13,302 nucleotides of DNA from NCBI GenBank assembly GCA_024402835.1, contig JAKSSZ010000008.1, positions 1-13,302 of the forward strand, read 5' to 3'. The DNA comes from Alphaproteobacteria bacterium. GTDB taxonomy: Bacteria > Pseudomonadota > Alphaproteobacteria > Rs-D84. Below the pieces are notes generated by a model. The model saw only the letters and a list, made by a program, of their open reading frames with translations. It searched no databases and was not told the DNA's origin. Made by a program: the position numbers and the translations under genes. Within the stretch, counting starts at the first letter, position 1. Each line of letters begins with the position of its first letter. This document shows positions 1 through 6,090 of the stretch, in pieces.

Positions 1-93
1 CGTACTTGGTTCAGAACTCAATATAAATATGATTATAAAATACCAAACGTCCCAACATCAAATGATGTTGAAACGTTTTTGAAAACTATTTAG
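1..93 (+). CDS. C-terminal end of an unidentified protein (partial)
   Basis: Frame 1 is open from the first base to a TAG at 91-93 and gives 30 residues beginning RTWFRTQYKYDY and ending VETFLKTI. The gene starts outside the window. No family can be recognised from this tail. It converges with the minus-strand gene that ends at 86, so the two stop regions overlap by 8 bases. Tight tail-to-tail packing is common in small genomes. The reading is supported only by the open frame and the sensible junction with its neighbour. Confidence 0.5.
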   Translation, partial: RTWFRTQYKYDYKIPNVPTSNDVETFLKTI

Positions 94-664
94 TAAATTG
101 ATTTAATTCCATAAGTATTTTTAAACGTTGTGCAGGGGTGTGCAATTGAATTATTGTGCCGTTTATATTCATTGATATTGTGTTTTGTTTATTTGGTTTG
201 TTTTTGTTGTTTTGTTGTCTTTGTTTGCGTTTTTGGCTTTTTAATTCTTCTCGTTTTGTTTTTTTACGTCTGAATAATACTGCGGCAATATGTTTGTTTT
301 CTGTAAATAAAATTCTAAATAATTCAGCAGAATATTCATTTCTATTTGCATCTTGTTTTTCGCGATAAGCATACGTAGATAAATAATCGGCAATCTGACG
401 AGTTAAAAGTTTAAAAAATGTTCTGCATGTTAAAAGGTCATCTTTATCTTCGGGCAATATATTTAAAAAAGTTTTCGATTTTAATATAGCAAAATCTTTT
501 ATTTCGTTGTTATATTCAAAAGTTCTGCGCCATGAATTACCGACTTCTTCTGGCATTTGATAAGATTTGCCATATTGCTGAACTATCTCTTGAACAATGA
601 ATTTTTTATATTGTTCAAAGTATTCTTTTACAAATAATTCTATTTTTTGTGTGTATTCTGTCAT
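86..664 (-). CDS. Hypothetical basic protein, 192 aa
   Basis: I do not recognise this protein. It appears soluble and mostly helical: residues 1-35 are charged and could form an amphipathic helix (KEYFEQYKKFIVQEIVQQY). A strongly basic, Lys/Arg/Gln/Asn-rich stretch at about 132-160 (RRKKTKREELKSQKRKQRQQ and onward) suggests contact with nucleic acid. A short tail after residue 163 (NGTIIQLHTPAQRLKILMEL) may be a separate small fold. There is no signal peptide or membrane segment. The ATG at 664 is preceded five bases upstream by AAAGGGG, a good Shine-Dalgarno, and by a recognisable promoter, so the start is well supported. It is divergent from priA. Nucleic-acid binding is inferred from charge only. 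Confidence 0.75.
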   Translation of the reverse strand: MTEYTQKIELFVKEYFEQYKKFIVQEIVQQYGKSYQMPEEVGNSWRRTFEYNNEIKDFAILKSKTFLNILPEDKDDLLTCRTFFKLLTRQIADYLSTYAYREKQDANRNEYSAELFRILFTENKHIAAVLFRRKKTKREELKSQKRKQRQQNNKNKPNKQNTISMNINGTIIQLHTPAQRLKILMELNQFTK

Positions 665-686
665 AACAACCCCTTTGTGATATATA

Positions 687-714
687 AATATAATACAAAA
701 AAACTGTTTGTCAA
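687..714 (-). promoter_or_regulatory. Sigma70-like promoter of the 192-aa gene
   Basis: On the minus strand, TTGACA (709-714) and TATATT (687-692) are separated by 16 bases. The predicted transcript starts near 680 and carries the AAAGGGG ribosome-binding site before the ATG at 664. Confidence 0.6.
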
Positions 715-783
715 TGATTTGTTTTTCGGTCTAGTTTTTTGGGATTAAACCGGTATAAATAATAAATATGTGTGTATTTATTA

Positions 784-812
784 TTGAAAAAAGCGAAAAA
801 AACAAGTAATTT
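784..812 (+). promoter_or_regulatory. Promoter of priA, predicted leaderless
   Basis: TTGAAA (784-789) is followed after 17 bases by TAATTT (807-812). A start site 6-7 bases downstream falls on the ATG at 819, giving an mRNA with no leader. The in-frame ATG at 813 directly abuts the -10 box and would not be transcribed. No Shine-Dalgarno is seen before either ATG. Confidence 0.5.
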
Positions 813-818
813 ATGGGT

Positions 819-3011
819 ATGTTTAATACCTCGGATATAGTAAAAGTTCTTATTCCAAATGTCATAAATACTGGATATGACTATCGGTTAACGGCACCAG
901 CAGATATTGGGACTTTTGTACGTTGTTCTGTGTTAAATCATCAATATATTGGCGTTGTTGTTGGGGCAGGTGATAGTAATTTAGATAACGCAAAAATTAA
1001 GTCTGTATTACAAGTGTATGATACTAAATTATCCACAGATGATATTAAATGGATATATAAAATGGCGGATTGGACATTGATGACCCCAGGTGCTGTTTTG
1101 AAATTAATAGTAAATGTTCCAGATGCTTTTGGTGAACCGCAATTTGAACAATTATATAAATACAATAACAATAATAATTTAAAAATGACCGAATCCAGAC
1201 AATCGGTTGCTGACGCTTTTGCATCTAATGAAAACGATTTCATGTCTGTATCAGATATTCAAAATATTTCACATGTTAGTAGTGCTGTTATAAAAAATAT
1301 GATAAAAAATGGTGGCTTGATACCTGTTGATAAACGTGAGAAAAAGCAAATAAATAACTATGACTATGTTTATAAAGATATGCAAAACATAGAATTAAAT
1401 GATGAACAATCTGTTGCTGCTAATACCATAGCGCAACATTTAAATGATTTTTCGGTTTTTTTATTGGATGGAATAACTGGCTCGGGTAAAACCCAAGTTT
1501 ATTTTGATTCGGCATTGCGGGCATATTTATCTGGAAAATCTGTTTTGTTGATGATGCCAGAAATTTCTTTGACTGCGCAATTTATTTCCAGATTTGAACA
1601 AAGATTCGGGGCTCCACCTGTTGTTTGGCATAGTAATTTAAGTGCCGCACGTCGCAGGGAAATATGGCGTGGTGTTGCAAGTGGAAATATAAAAATGGTT
1701 ATAGGGACACGTAGCGCTTTATTTTTACCATGGCAAAATTTGGGATTGATAGTTGTTGACGAAGAACATGACACTTCATATAAACAAGAGGATATGGGCA
1801 ATTATCATGCGCGTGATATGGCTATATTGCGTGCAAAAATTGGAGGTTTTCCAATAGTTTTGGCAAGTGCAACACCATCGTTGGAAACGGTTCGTAATGT
1901 TGAATTAAACAAATACACAAAATTACAACTGACTTCCCGATTCGGTGGGGCGCAATTACCAAGTATAGAAACAATAAATATGCGTAATAATCATCCACAA
2001 TCTTATATATTATCAAATGGCAAAGAGCAAGCCGGATGTATATCCCAACAATTATTTGATGAAATAAAAAATACGTTAGATAAACAACAACAAGTAATGT
2101 TATTTATAAATCGTCGTGGATTTGTTCCAATTATTCAATGTAAAAAATGTGGTTGGGTTGCTGGATGTCCAGATTGTTCATCCAGTATGACATATCATAA
2201 ACATATTGGTAAATTGCTTTGTCATTTATGTGGACGTAAGCAAGATTTACCAACAATATGTCCAAACTGTGGTAATGAAGTTACAATGCGTGGTGTTGGG
2301 TTGGAAAAGGTTCAGGAAGAAGTAAATATAAAATTTCCGTCAGCCCGAACAGCAATTGTTTCCAGTGATACAATATTGTCGCGTCAGGCACTTGAGCGTT
2401 TGGTAAATAAAATGGAAAATAATGAAATAGATATAATTATAGGAACACAAATACTGGCCAAAGGACACCATTTTCCAAATTTAACATTGGTTGGGGTCAT
2501 AGATGCAGATATGGGACTTTTTGGAACAGATTTTCGTGCGGGTGAACATACGTTTCAACAATTATTCCAAGTGGCTGGTCGGGCTGGTCGTGGCGAATTC
2601 CCCGGTCGAGTTTTTTTACAAACATATCAACCAGAGAATCCTGTTATTGCGTCAATATGTTCTTGTAATCGTGATGATTTTTTGCATCAAGATATGGAAA
2701 ATCGCAAAATTGCTAAAATGCCACCTTTTGGTCAATTGATTGCTGTTATTATAGAGGGACAAAAAGAAACAATATTAAAAAAATATTGTGATGATTTATT
2801 AAAAAAATCACCGGTGTTAAATGGTGGAAAAATTATGGGACCAATCCCAGCACAAATATATCAAATTCGTAATTGGTACAGAATGCGTTTTTTGATTTCT
2901 GGTGATGCCAAAGCGAATTTACAACCGATTGTTTCTGATTGGTTGTCTAAAGTAAAACAGCCCGTAAATATACGTATAAAAATTGATGTAAATCCACAAA
3001 ACTTTATGTAA
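819..3011 (+). CDS. priA: Primosomal protein N' (PriA helicase)
   Basis: PriA is a superfamily 2 3'-5' DNA helicase that recognises stalled forks and reloads the replicative helicase. Numbering from the ATG at 819 gives 730 aa, the usual length. In order: an N-terminal fork-binding domain with TGYDYRL (18-24) and GVVVG; a winged-helix region at about 125-180; Walker A GITGSGKT (218-225); the DEEH box (314-317); the paired zinc-binding insertion with eight cysteines at 441, 444, 450, 453, 468, 471, 481 and 484; GTQILAKGHHFP; and helicase motif VI QVAGRAGR (584-591). All hallmark residues are present. The longer start at 813 adds Met-Gly. I chose 819 because the -10 box ends at 812. It stands alone, divergent from the 192-aa gene, with a hairpin after its stop. 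Confidence 0.97.
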   Translation: MFNTSDIVKVLIPNVINTGYDYRLTAPADIGTFVRCSVLNHQYIGVVVGAGDSNLDNAKIKSVLQVYDTKLSTDDIKWIYKMADWTLMTPGAVLKLIVNVPDAFGEPQFEQLYKYNNNNNLKMTESRQSVADAFASNENDFMSVSDIQNISHVSSAVIKNMIKNGGLIPVDKREKKQINNYDYVYKDMQNIELNDEQSVAANTIAQHLNDFSVFLLDGITGSGKTQVYFDSALRAYLSGKSVLLMMPEISLTAQFISRFEQRFGAPPVVWHSNLSAARRREIWRGVASGNIKMVIGTRSALFLPWQNLGLIVVDEEHDTSYKQEDMGNYHARDMAILRAKIGGFPIVLASATPSLETVRNVELNKYTKLQLTSRFGGAQLPSIETINMRNNHPQSYILSNGKEQAGCISQQLFDEIKNTLDKQQQVMLFINRRGFVPIIQCKKCGWVAGCPDCSSSMTYHKHIGKLLCHLCGRKQDLPTICPNCGNEVTMRGVGLEKVQEEVNIKFPSARTAIVSSDTILSRQALERLVNKMENNEIDIIIGTQILAKGHHFPNLTLVGVIDADMGLFGTDFRAGEHTFQQLFQVAGRAGRGEFPGRVFLQTYQPENPVIASICSCNRDDFLHQDMENRKIAKMPPFGQLIAVIIEGQKETILKKYCDDLLKKSPVLNGGKIMGPIPAQIYQIRNWYRMRFLISGDAKANLQPIVSDWLSKVKQPVNIRIKIDVNPQNFM

Positions 3012-3023
3012 TAAATAAAAAAT

Positions 3024-3050
3024 CCCCAAGAAAATCTTGGGGAAAATAAA
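3024..3050 (-). terminator. Terminator of the H1-like gene
   Basis: CCCCAAGA (3024-3031) pairs with TCTTGGGG (3035-3042) around an AAA loop. On the minus strand the hairpin is followed by GATTTTTTATTT, a good U-tract. On the plus strand it is followed by A-rich sequence, so it mainly ends transcription of the lysine-rich gene. Confidence 0.75.
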
Positions 3051-3052
3051 AA

Positions 3053-3083
3053 ATCACGCACAATACGTGATATTATTATTTTT
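3053..3083 (+). terminator. Probable terminator of priA
   Basis: ATCACG (3053-3058) pairs with CGTGAT (3066-3071) around a seven-base loop. T-rich sequence (TATTATTATTTTTT) follows on the plus strand. The stem is only six pairs, and the U-tract overlaps the stop codon of the opposite gene. Confidence 0.5.
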
Positions 3084-3384
3084 TCTTTGCAGGTGCTTTT
3101 TTAGCAACTGGTTTTTTTGCTGCAACTTTCTTTGCAGGTGCTTTTTTAGCAACTGGTTTTTTTGCTGCAACTTTTTTAACAGCTACTTTTTTAGCAACTG
3201 GTTTTTTAACAGCTACTTTTTTAGCAACTGGTTTTTTAACAGCAACTTTTTTTGCAGGTGCTTTTTTAGCAACTGGTTTTTTTGCTGCAACTTTTTTAAC
3301 AGCCACTTTTTTAGCAACTGGTTTAGCTGCTGGTTTTGCTGCAACTGCTTTTTTGCATGCACACTTTTTTTTGATTCCGAACAT
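3076..3384 (-). CDS. Histone H1/HctB-like lysine-alanine repeat protein
   Basis: The 102-residue product is almost entirely Lys, Ala, Val and Pro in short repeats of the types KKPVAKK, KKAPAKK and KKVAVKK, from about residue 12 to the end KAPAKKK. Proteins of this composition (chlamydial HctB/Hc2 and the tails of eukaryotic H1) bind and compact DNA through charge, with little fixed fold. That role is inferred here from composition. The N-terminus MFGIKKKCACKK carries a CxC pair (C8, C10), the only cysteines. The ATG at 3384 is chosen over an upstream start because AAAGGAGAG, a strong Shine-Dalgarno, lies just before it. The gene is monocistronic with its own promoter and terminator. Repeat number probably varies between strains because the DNA itself is repetitive. 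Confidence 0.85.
   Translation of the reverse strand: MFGIKKKCACKKAVAAKPAAKPVAKKVAVKKVAAKKPVAKKAPAKKVAVKKPVAKKVAVKKPVAKKVAVKKVAAKKPVAKKAPAKKVAAKKPVAKKAPAKKK
3088..3330. repeat. Internal DNA repeats coding the lysine-rich heptads
   Basis: Near-identical blocks built around TTTTTAGCAACTGGTTTTTT, with GCTGCAACTTT, ACAGCTACTTT or GCAGGTGCTTT between them, recur along the gene. Long stretches match base for base, which implies recent unequal exchange or slippage rather than ancient repeats held by selection on the protein alone. Confidence 0.75.
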
Positions 3385-3700
3385 GATTCTCTCCTTTTGA
3401 GTATTCAGACAGAACAAAAAAATTTTTGTTCTTGATTATAATTTTATAGAAATAAAATCTAATAGTAAAGAATAAAAAACAAAATTATAAAAAATAAATA
3501 AAAAAAATTTTGTTTGAATAAAAAAAGTAAATCACTTGTAATAGTATTATTTCTGCATATTGTATAATGTTATAAAAAAAACAAATAAAAAAAATTATTA
3601 CTTACGAAAATTTTTTATTAAAAATATTTTTGAAAAAAATTTTGTAAATTATAAAAAATAAATTTGTTAATAACGATATATCGAATCGGAAAAAATATAT
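3385..3700. other. Very AT-rich intergenic region
   Basis: About 316 bases between the start of the H1-like gene and the end of birA, with long A and T runs and several AAAATTTTT-type blocks (for example near 3502, 3609 and 3638). Apart from the promoter and the inverted repeat listed for the H1-like gene, I see no gene, tRNA or recognisable RNA. A/T-tract bending or protein binding is possible but not shown. Confidence 0.5.
3435..3462 (-). promoter_or_regulatory. Candidate promoter of the H1-like gene
   Basis: Minus strand TTAGAT (3457-3462), a 16-base spacer, then TATAAT (3435-3440). The predicted leader of about 40 bases contains an inverted repeat, GAACAAAAA (3412-3420) against TTTTTGTTC (3423-3431), just upstream of the Shine-Dalgarno. 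In such AT-rich DNA the -10 match is easy to find by chance. Confidence 0.4.
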
Positions 3701-4384
3701 TTAACAAAATTTAATTTCATCACCGTATGTTAAAAAATATTTATCATCACAACGTAAAATCAAAGCACCATTATTATTTAATCCAATCAATTCAGCTGTT
3801 TTATTTTTATATTTAATTGTTGTGTTTAAACCGAATGCTAATTCTCACCAACGTGTTCTAACTTTTTCAAACTCTGTATGTTTCCATTTATTTATTTGTT
3901 TTATTAAAACAGATAATAATTCATCAGTTGTCACATCTGAAAATACATTTGTTTTGATTGTTTTATATTCTTTGATAGTTGGGTTTGTTTGTATGTTTAT
4001 ACCAATACCAATAATAACAAAATTGTTAAAGTATTCTATTAAAATGCCACTTATTTTCTTGCCATCAATCAATATGTCGTTTGGCCATTTAATTTTAGGA
4101 TTCATATTATATTTTAAAAGTGTTTCTGCAACAGCAATTGCAATTGCGTATGATAGTGTTGGTTGGGGTTCTGGTTGTTTGTATATAAAACTTGCATATA
4201 AATTGCCGTGATGAGAAATCCATTTTCTGTTATATCTGCCATGACCATTTGATTGTGCTTTTGCTGTGATAATAGTTTTGTCAGACACTTTGTTTTTTGC
4301 GATTAAATCTTTCGCAATATCTTGGGTACTTGAAATTTTATCAAAAGAAATAAGTTTATATGCGTCCAAGTTTATATTTCCCAT
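3701..4384 (-). CDS. birA: Biotin-protein ligase BirA, interrupted by in-frame TGA
   Basis: BirA activates biotin with ATP and attaches it to the carrier protein of acetyl-CoA carboxylase. The visible motifs are SSTQDIAK (18-25), the biotin/ATP loop NGHGRYNRKW (46-55, family GRGRxGRxW with H in place of one R), KWPNDI (99-104), GILIE (113-117) and IGIGIN (125-130). There is no N-terminal helix-turn-helix, as is usual for group I enzymes. After RTRW (176-179) comes TGA at 3845-3847. The same frame then continues ELAFGLNTTIKYKNKTAELI through the expected small C-terminal domain to TAA at 3701-3703. Full length would be 227 codons. The enzyme is normally essential, so read-through, recoding, a sequencing error or a second copy must be considered. 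The start overlaps the upstream winged-helix gene by 29 bases, suggesting translational coupling. Confidence 0.85.
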
Positions 4385-4772
4385 TTTCGTTTATTATTAT
4401 ATTGTGTCCATATTCTTTTCTTAATTTATAAATAGCATTTTCCACAATATGAGTTGTTATATTTTCGTTTATTCCCAATGCTTTTTTTAATTCTTGGATA
4501 GACAAAGAATCGTTTTTATACAAAGAAACGATAATATTATGTTGTAATTGGGGCAAATTTACATCTGTGTGCAAGATTTCTTTGATAATATCTGTATGAT
4601 TGCTTTTATCTAAAATGATTTTTTGTAGTTCCAAAATAGATACAGGGGTATGTATTTGTAAATCATCAAAATTTATATCCGATTCGTTTGAAGTTGGGGT
4701 AATAATATGCCCCAAATCAGTTAAAATATGTTGCCAATATGTATCACAAGTATATATTTTTATTGCCTGCAT
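4356..4772 (-). CDS. Small winged-helix protein upstream of birA
   Basis: The 138-residue product has a C-terminal half (about 75-138) resembling an OmpR/PhoB-type winged helix: SLSIQELKKALGINENI, then ENAIYKLRKEYG, then the wing NIIINENGKYKLGRI. The N-terminal half (MQAIKIYTCDTYWQHILTDL) is not clearly a receiver domain and I see no phospho-acceptor Asp pattern. It is probably a DNA-binding regulator; the target is unknown. The ATG at 4772 is preferred over a GTG at 4787 because a promoter's -10 box ends six bases upstream of it. The gene overlaps birA by 29 bases, so the two are surely co-transcribed. Since this BirA lacks the DNA-binding domain found in E. coli BirA, the neighbour could regulate biotin genes, but that is speculation. 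Confidence 0.75.
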   Translation of the reverse strand: MQAIKIYTCDTYWQHILTDLGHIITPTSNESDINFDDLQIHTPVSILELQKIILDKSNHTDIIKEILHTDVNLPQLQHNIIVSLYKNDSLSIQELKKALGINENITTHIVENAIYKLRKEYGHNIIINENGKYKLGRI

Positions 4773-4778
4773 ATCCCA

Positions 4779-4807
4779 AGAATACACGAGAAATAGGGCG
4801 TTTTCAA
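4779..4807 (-). promoter_or_regulatory. Promoter of the winged-helix/birA operon, predicted leaderless
   Basis: Minus strand TTGAAA (4802-4807), a 17-base spacer, TATTCT (4779-4784), then TGGGAT and the ATG at 4772. The start site would coincide with the ATG. Confidence 0.5.
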
Positions 4808-4858
4808 TAAGTTTTTATACCAAAACGATATATACGAAAAATTTTTTTGACAATATAC

Positions 4859-4887
4859 TTGACAAATATATTTTTGTGTATTATATT
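4859..4887 (+). promoter_or_regulatory. Near-consensus promoter of the candidate small RNA
   Basis: TTGACA (4859-4864), 17-base spacer, TATATT (4882-4887). This is the best promoter match in the window. It points to transcription starting near 4894, with no Shine-Dalgarno-led gene downstream. Confidence 0.7.
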
Positions 4888-4893
4888 GTTGCT

Positions 4894-5086
4894 TGTCAAA
4901 AGAGATTAATTCTTTGATGACCAGATGGCAACATCTGTGGGTCCAGGGTTTTCAGACTCCCTCCTACATTCTCTCTCCTCTGGACTTTGGACCCAACTTG
5001 TTAGTTTAGGACACCTATTTCTTTTTCTCCTTTCCTTCCTTTCAGGGTGTCCGAAAAAAACAACCGCCCAACGGCGGTGTTTTTTT
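4894..5086 (+). ncRNA. Candidate structured small RNA with CU-rich loops
   Basis: A transcript of about 190 bases is delimited by a strong promoter and a strong terminator. It is visibly richer in G+C than the flanking genes, a usual mark of structured RNA in AT-rich genomes. Visible hairpins: (1) near 4895-4917, TCAAAAGA against TCTTTGA with a bulge; (2) CAGATG (4922-4927) / CATCTG (4932-4937) closed by the GNRA loop GCAA; (3) GGGTCCA (4939-4945) / TGGACCC (4988-4994), with GTCCAG (4941-4946) / CTGGAC (4980-4985) as a competing stem; (4) GGACACC (5009-5015) / GGTGTCC (5046-5052). The big loops of 3 and 4 are nearly pure pyrimidine and contain CTCCCTCCT (4957-4965), CTCTCTCCTC (4971-4980) and TCTCCTTT (5026-5033), all anti-Shine-Dalgarno in character. 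It does not look like 6S, tmRNA, RNase P or SRP RNA. Function as a base-pairing regulator is inferred. Confidence 0.65.
5063..5086. terminator. Bidirectional terminator between the small RNA and rlmD-like gene
   Basis: ACCGCC (5063-5068) pairs with GGCGGT (5073-5078) around CAAC. A T-run follows on the plus strand (5080-5086), and a U-tract (TGTTTTTTT) follows the same stem on the minus strand. It ends the plus-strand RNA and the minus-strand methyltransferase, whose stop codon (5085-5087) overlaps the T-run. Confidence 0.85.
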
Positions 5087-6014
5087 ATTTTTCAAATACA
5101 CTAAAAATTTCCCAATGCACGGAACCAACAAATTGGTCAACGGCTGTAATATATGTTATTTTATAGCCCGCATTACATAACAGATTTTTGTCGCGCAAAA
5201 AAGTATTTGGATTACAAGATACATAAATAATTCTTTTTACATTTGATTTTGTTATTTCTTTTGTTTGTGCCAAAGCACCACCACGTGGTGGATCCATTAT
5301 AATAACATCAAAATTATTTAATTGTTTTGCTGTTAATGGCTTTTTGAATAAATCGCGCTTTATTCCATTACCAACAATATCATATCCGGTCGCTTTTGTT
5401 GCAAATGTAAAATTTCCCAATCCACAAAATAAATCAACTACTCTTTTTGCGTTAATACAATGTTTTATAACTAAATCACGTAAAGCTTTTTCTGTTTGTT
5501 TTGTTGGCTGTAAAAAGGCATTTATTGTATATTCAACTGTATTATCATCAAAATTGATAATTGGTGTAATATAATTTCTGATTATTTTACCATTCCAACA
5601 GAAACGGATGATATTATTTGGTAGTTTTTCAATAGCATTTTTCAATTCGGTATTAAAAAATGGTATGTCTGCAGATACAGATACATCTATGCCGTTTTCA
5701 CATAATGTAACCAATACAGAACCCGTTCCACACCAGGGTAATTTTGATAGATATGGAATAATATCATTTATTTCTGGAACAATATTCATACATTTTGAAA
5801 TATCAATAATATCTTTTGATTGTTTTTTATAAAAACCAAAATGTTTATCATCAAATGCAAAATCTGCACGTCGTCTTTGTCCAAATTCACCCCATATAAC
5901 AGAATCAGTTATATCTATGTGTGGTAATACAGATAATTTTTGTTGTTTATAATTTTCATCTGTAAAATCAAAATCACAACCACCACATATATTAAAAAAA
6001 GGGCATTTATTCAT
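5085..6014 (-). CDS. TrmA/RlmD-family RNA (uracil-5-)-methyltransferase
   Basis: This enzyme family transfers methyl from S-adenosylmethionine to C5 of uridine in 23S rRNA or tRNA. The 309 residues start with an iron-sulfur motif, C4, C10 and C13 in CPFFNICGGC, with C75 (ISKCMN) as the likely fourth ligand. That points to the RlmC/RlmD side of the family. Then come FLQPTKQTE (167-175), motif I VDLFCGLGNF (193-202), DPPRGGA (241-247), the catalytic cysteine C267 in VSCNP, and the general base E302 in HWE. At 309 aa it is shorter than E. coli RlmD (about 430) because it lacks an N-terminal TRAM domain, a known alphaproteobacterial form. Which uridine it modifies cannot be told. The ATG at 6014 has a promoter about 22 bases upstream and only a weak ribosome-binding site (GATGG). 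Confidence 0.9.
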   Translation of the reverse strand: MNKCPFFNICGGCDFDFTDENYKQQKLSVLPHIDITDSVIWGEFGQRRRADFAFDDKHFGFYKKQSKDIIDISKCMNIVPEINDIIPYLSKLPWCGTGSVLVTLCENGIDVSVSADIPFFNTELKNAIEKLPNNIIRFCWNGKIIRNYITPIINFDDNTVEYTINAFLQPTKQTEKALRDLVIKHCINAKRVVDLFCGLGNFTFATKATGYDIVGNGIKRDLFKKPLTAKQLNNFDVIIMDPPRGGALAQTKEITKSNVKRIIYVSCNPNTFLRDKNLLCNAGYKITYITAVDQFVGSVHWEIFSVFEK

Positions 6015-6035
6015 AATAAATCCATCGTTTTTACA

Positions 6036-6063
6036 ATGATAACATATTTCTGCCTTGATTCAA
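6036..6063 (-). promoter_or_regulatory. Promoter of the rlmD-like gene, sharing its -35 with lpxI
   Basis: Minus strand TTGAAT (6058-6063), 16-base spacer, TATCAT (6036-6041). The -35 overlaps the plus-strand TTGATT of lpxI inside the near-palindrome TTGATTCAA (6055-6063). Confidence 0.5.
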
Positions 6064-6083
6064 AATTGTTTTCAATTTATCAT
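6055..6083 (+). promoter_or_regulatory. Promoter of lpxI, predicted leaderless
   Basis: TTGATT (6055-6060), 17-base spacer, TATCAT (6078-6083), then seven bases to the ATG at 6091. A start at the normal distance from the -10 box is the A of the ATG. Confidence 0.55.
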
Positions 6084-6090
6084 AAATAGC

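Noticed and set aside
3088..3330. Regular repeats suggesting a CRISPR array
   Set aside because: The repeats are contiguous, have no unique spacers, and code for lysine-rich heptads.
3037..3435. Plus-strand frame of 132 codons rich in Phe, Cys, Asn and Ser (SNWFFCCNF repeats)
   Set aside because: It is the complement of the lysine-rich repeat gene; the minus strand has a strong ribosome-binding site, promoter and terminator.
4917..5009. 30-codon frame MTRWQHLWVQGFQTPSYILS... inside the candidate small RNA
   Set aside because: No ribosome-binding site, codons (CTC, CTG, CCC, TCC) unlike the AT-rich neighbours, and it spans the arms of predicted hairpins; kept only as a competing reading.
4894..5086. 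Possible 6S, tmRNA, SRP or RNase P RNA
   Set aside because: No pairing of the 5' and 3' ends around a central bubble (6S), no tRNA-like ends (tmRNA), no SRP GGAA/GCAGCC core, and far too short for RNase P.
6055..6090. Longer LpxI starting at TTG 6055
   Set aside because: This stretch contains the -35 and -10 boxes, and the family begins near the MTKK start at 6091.
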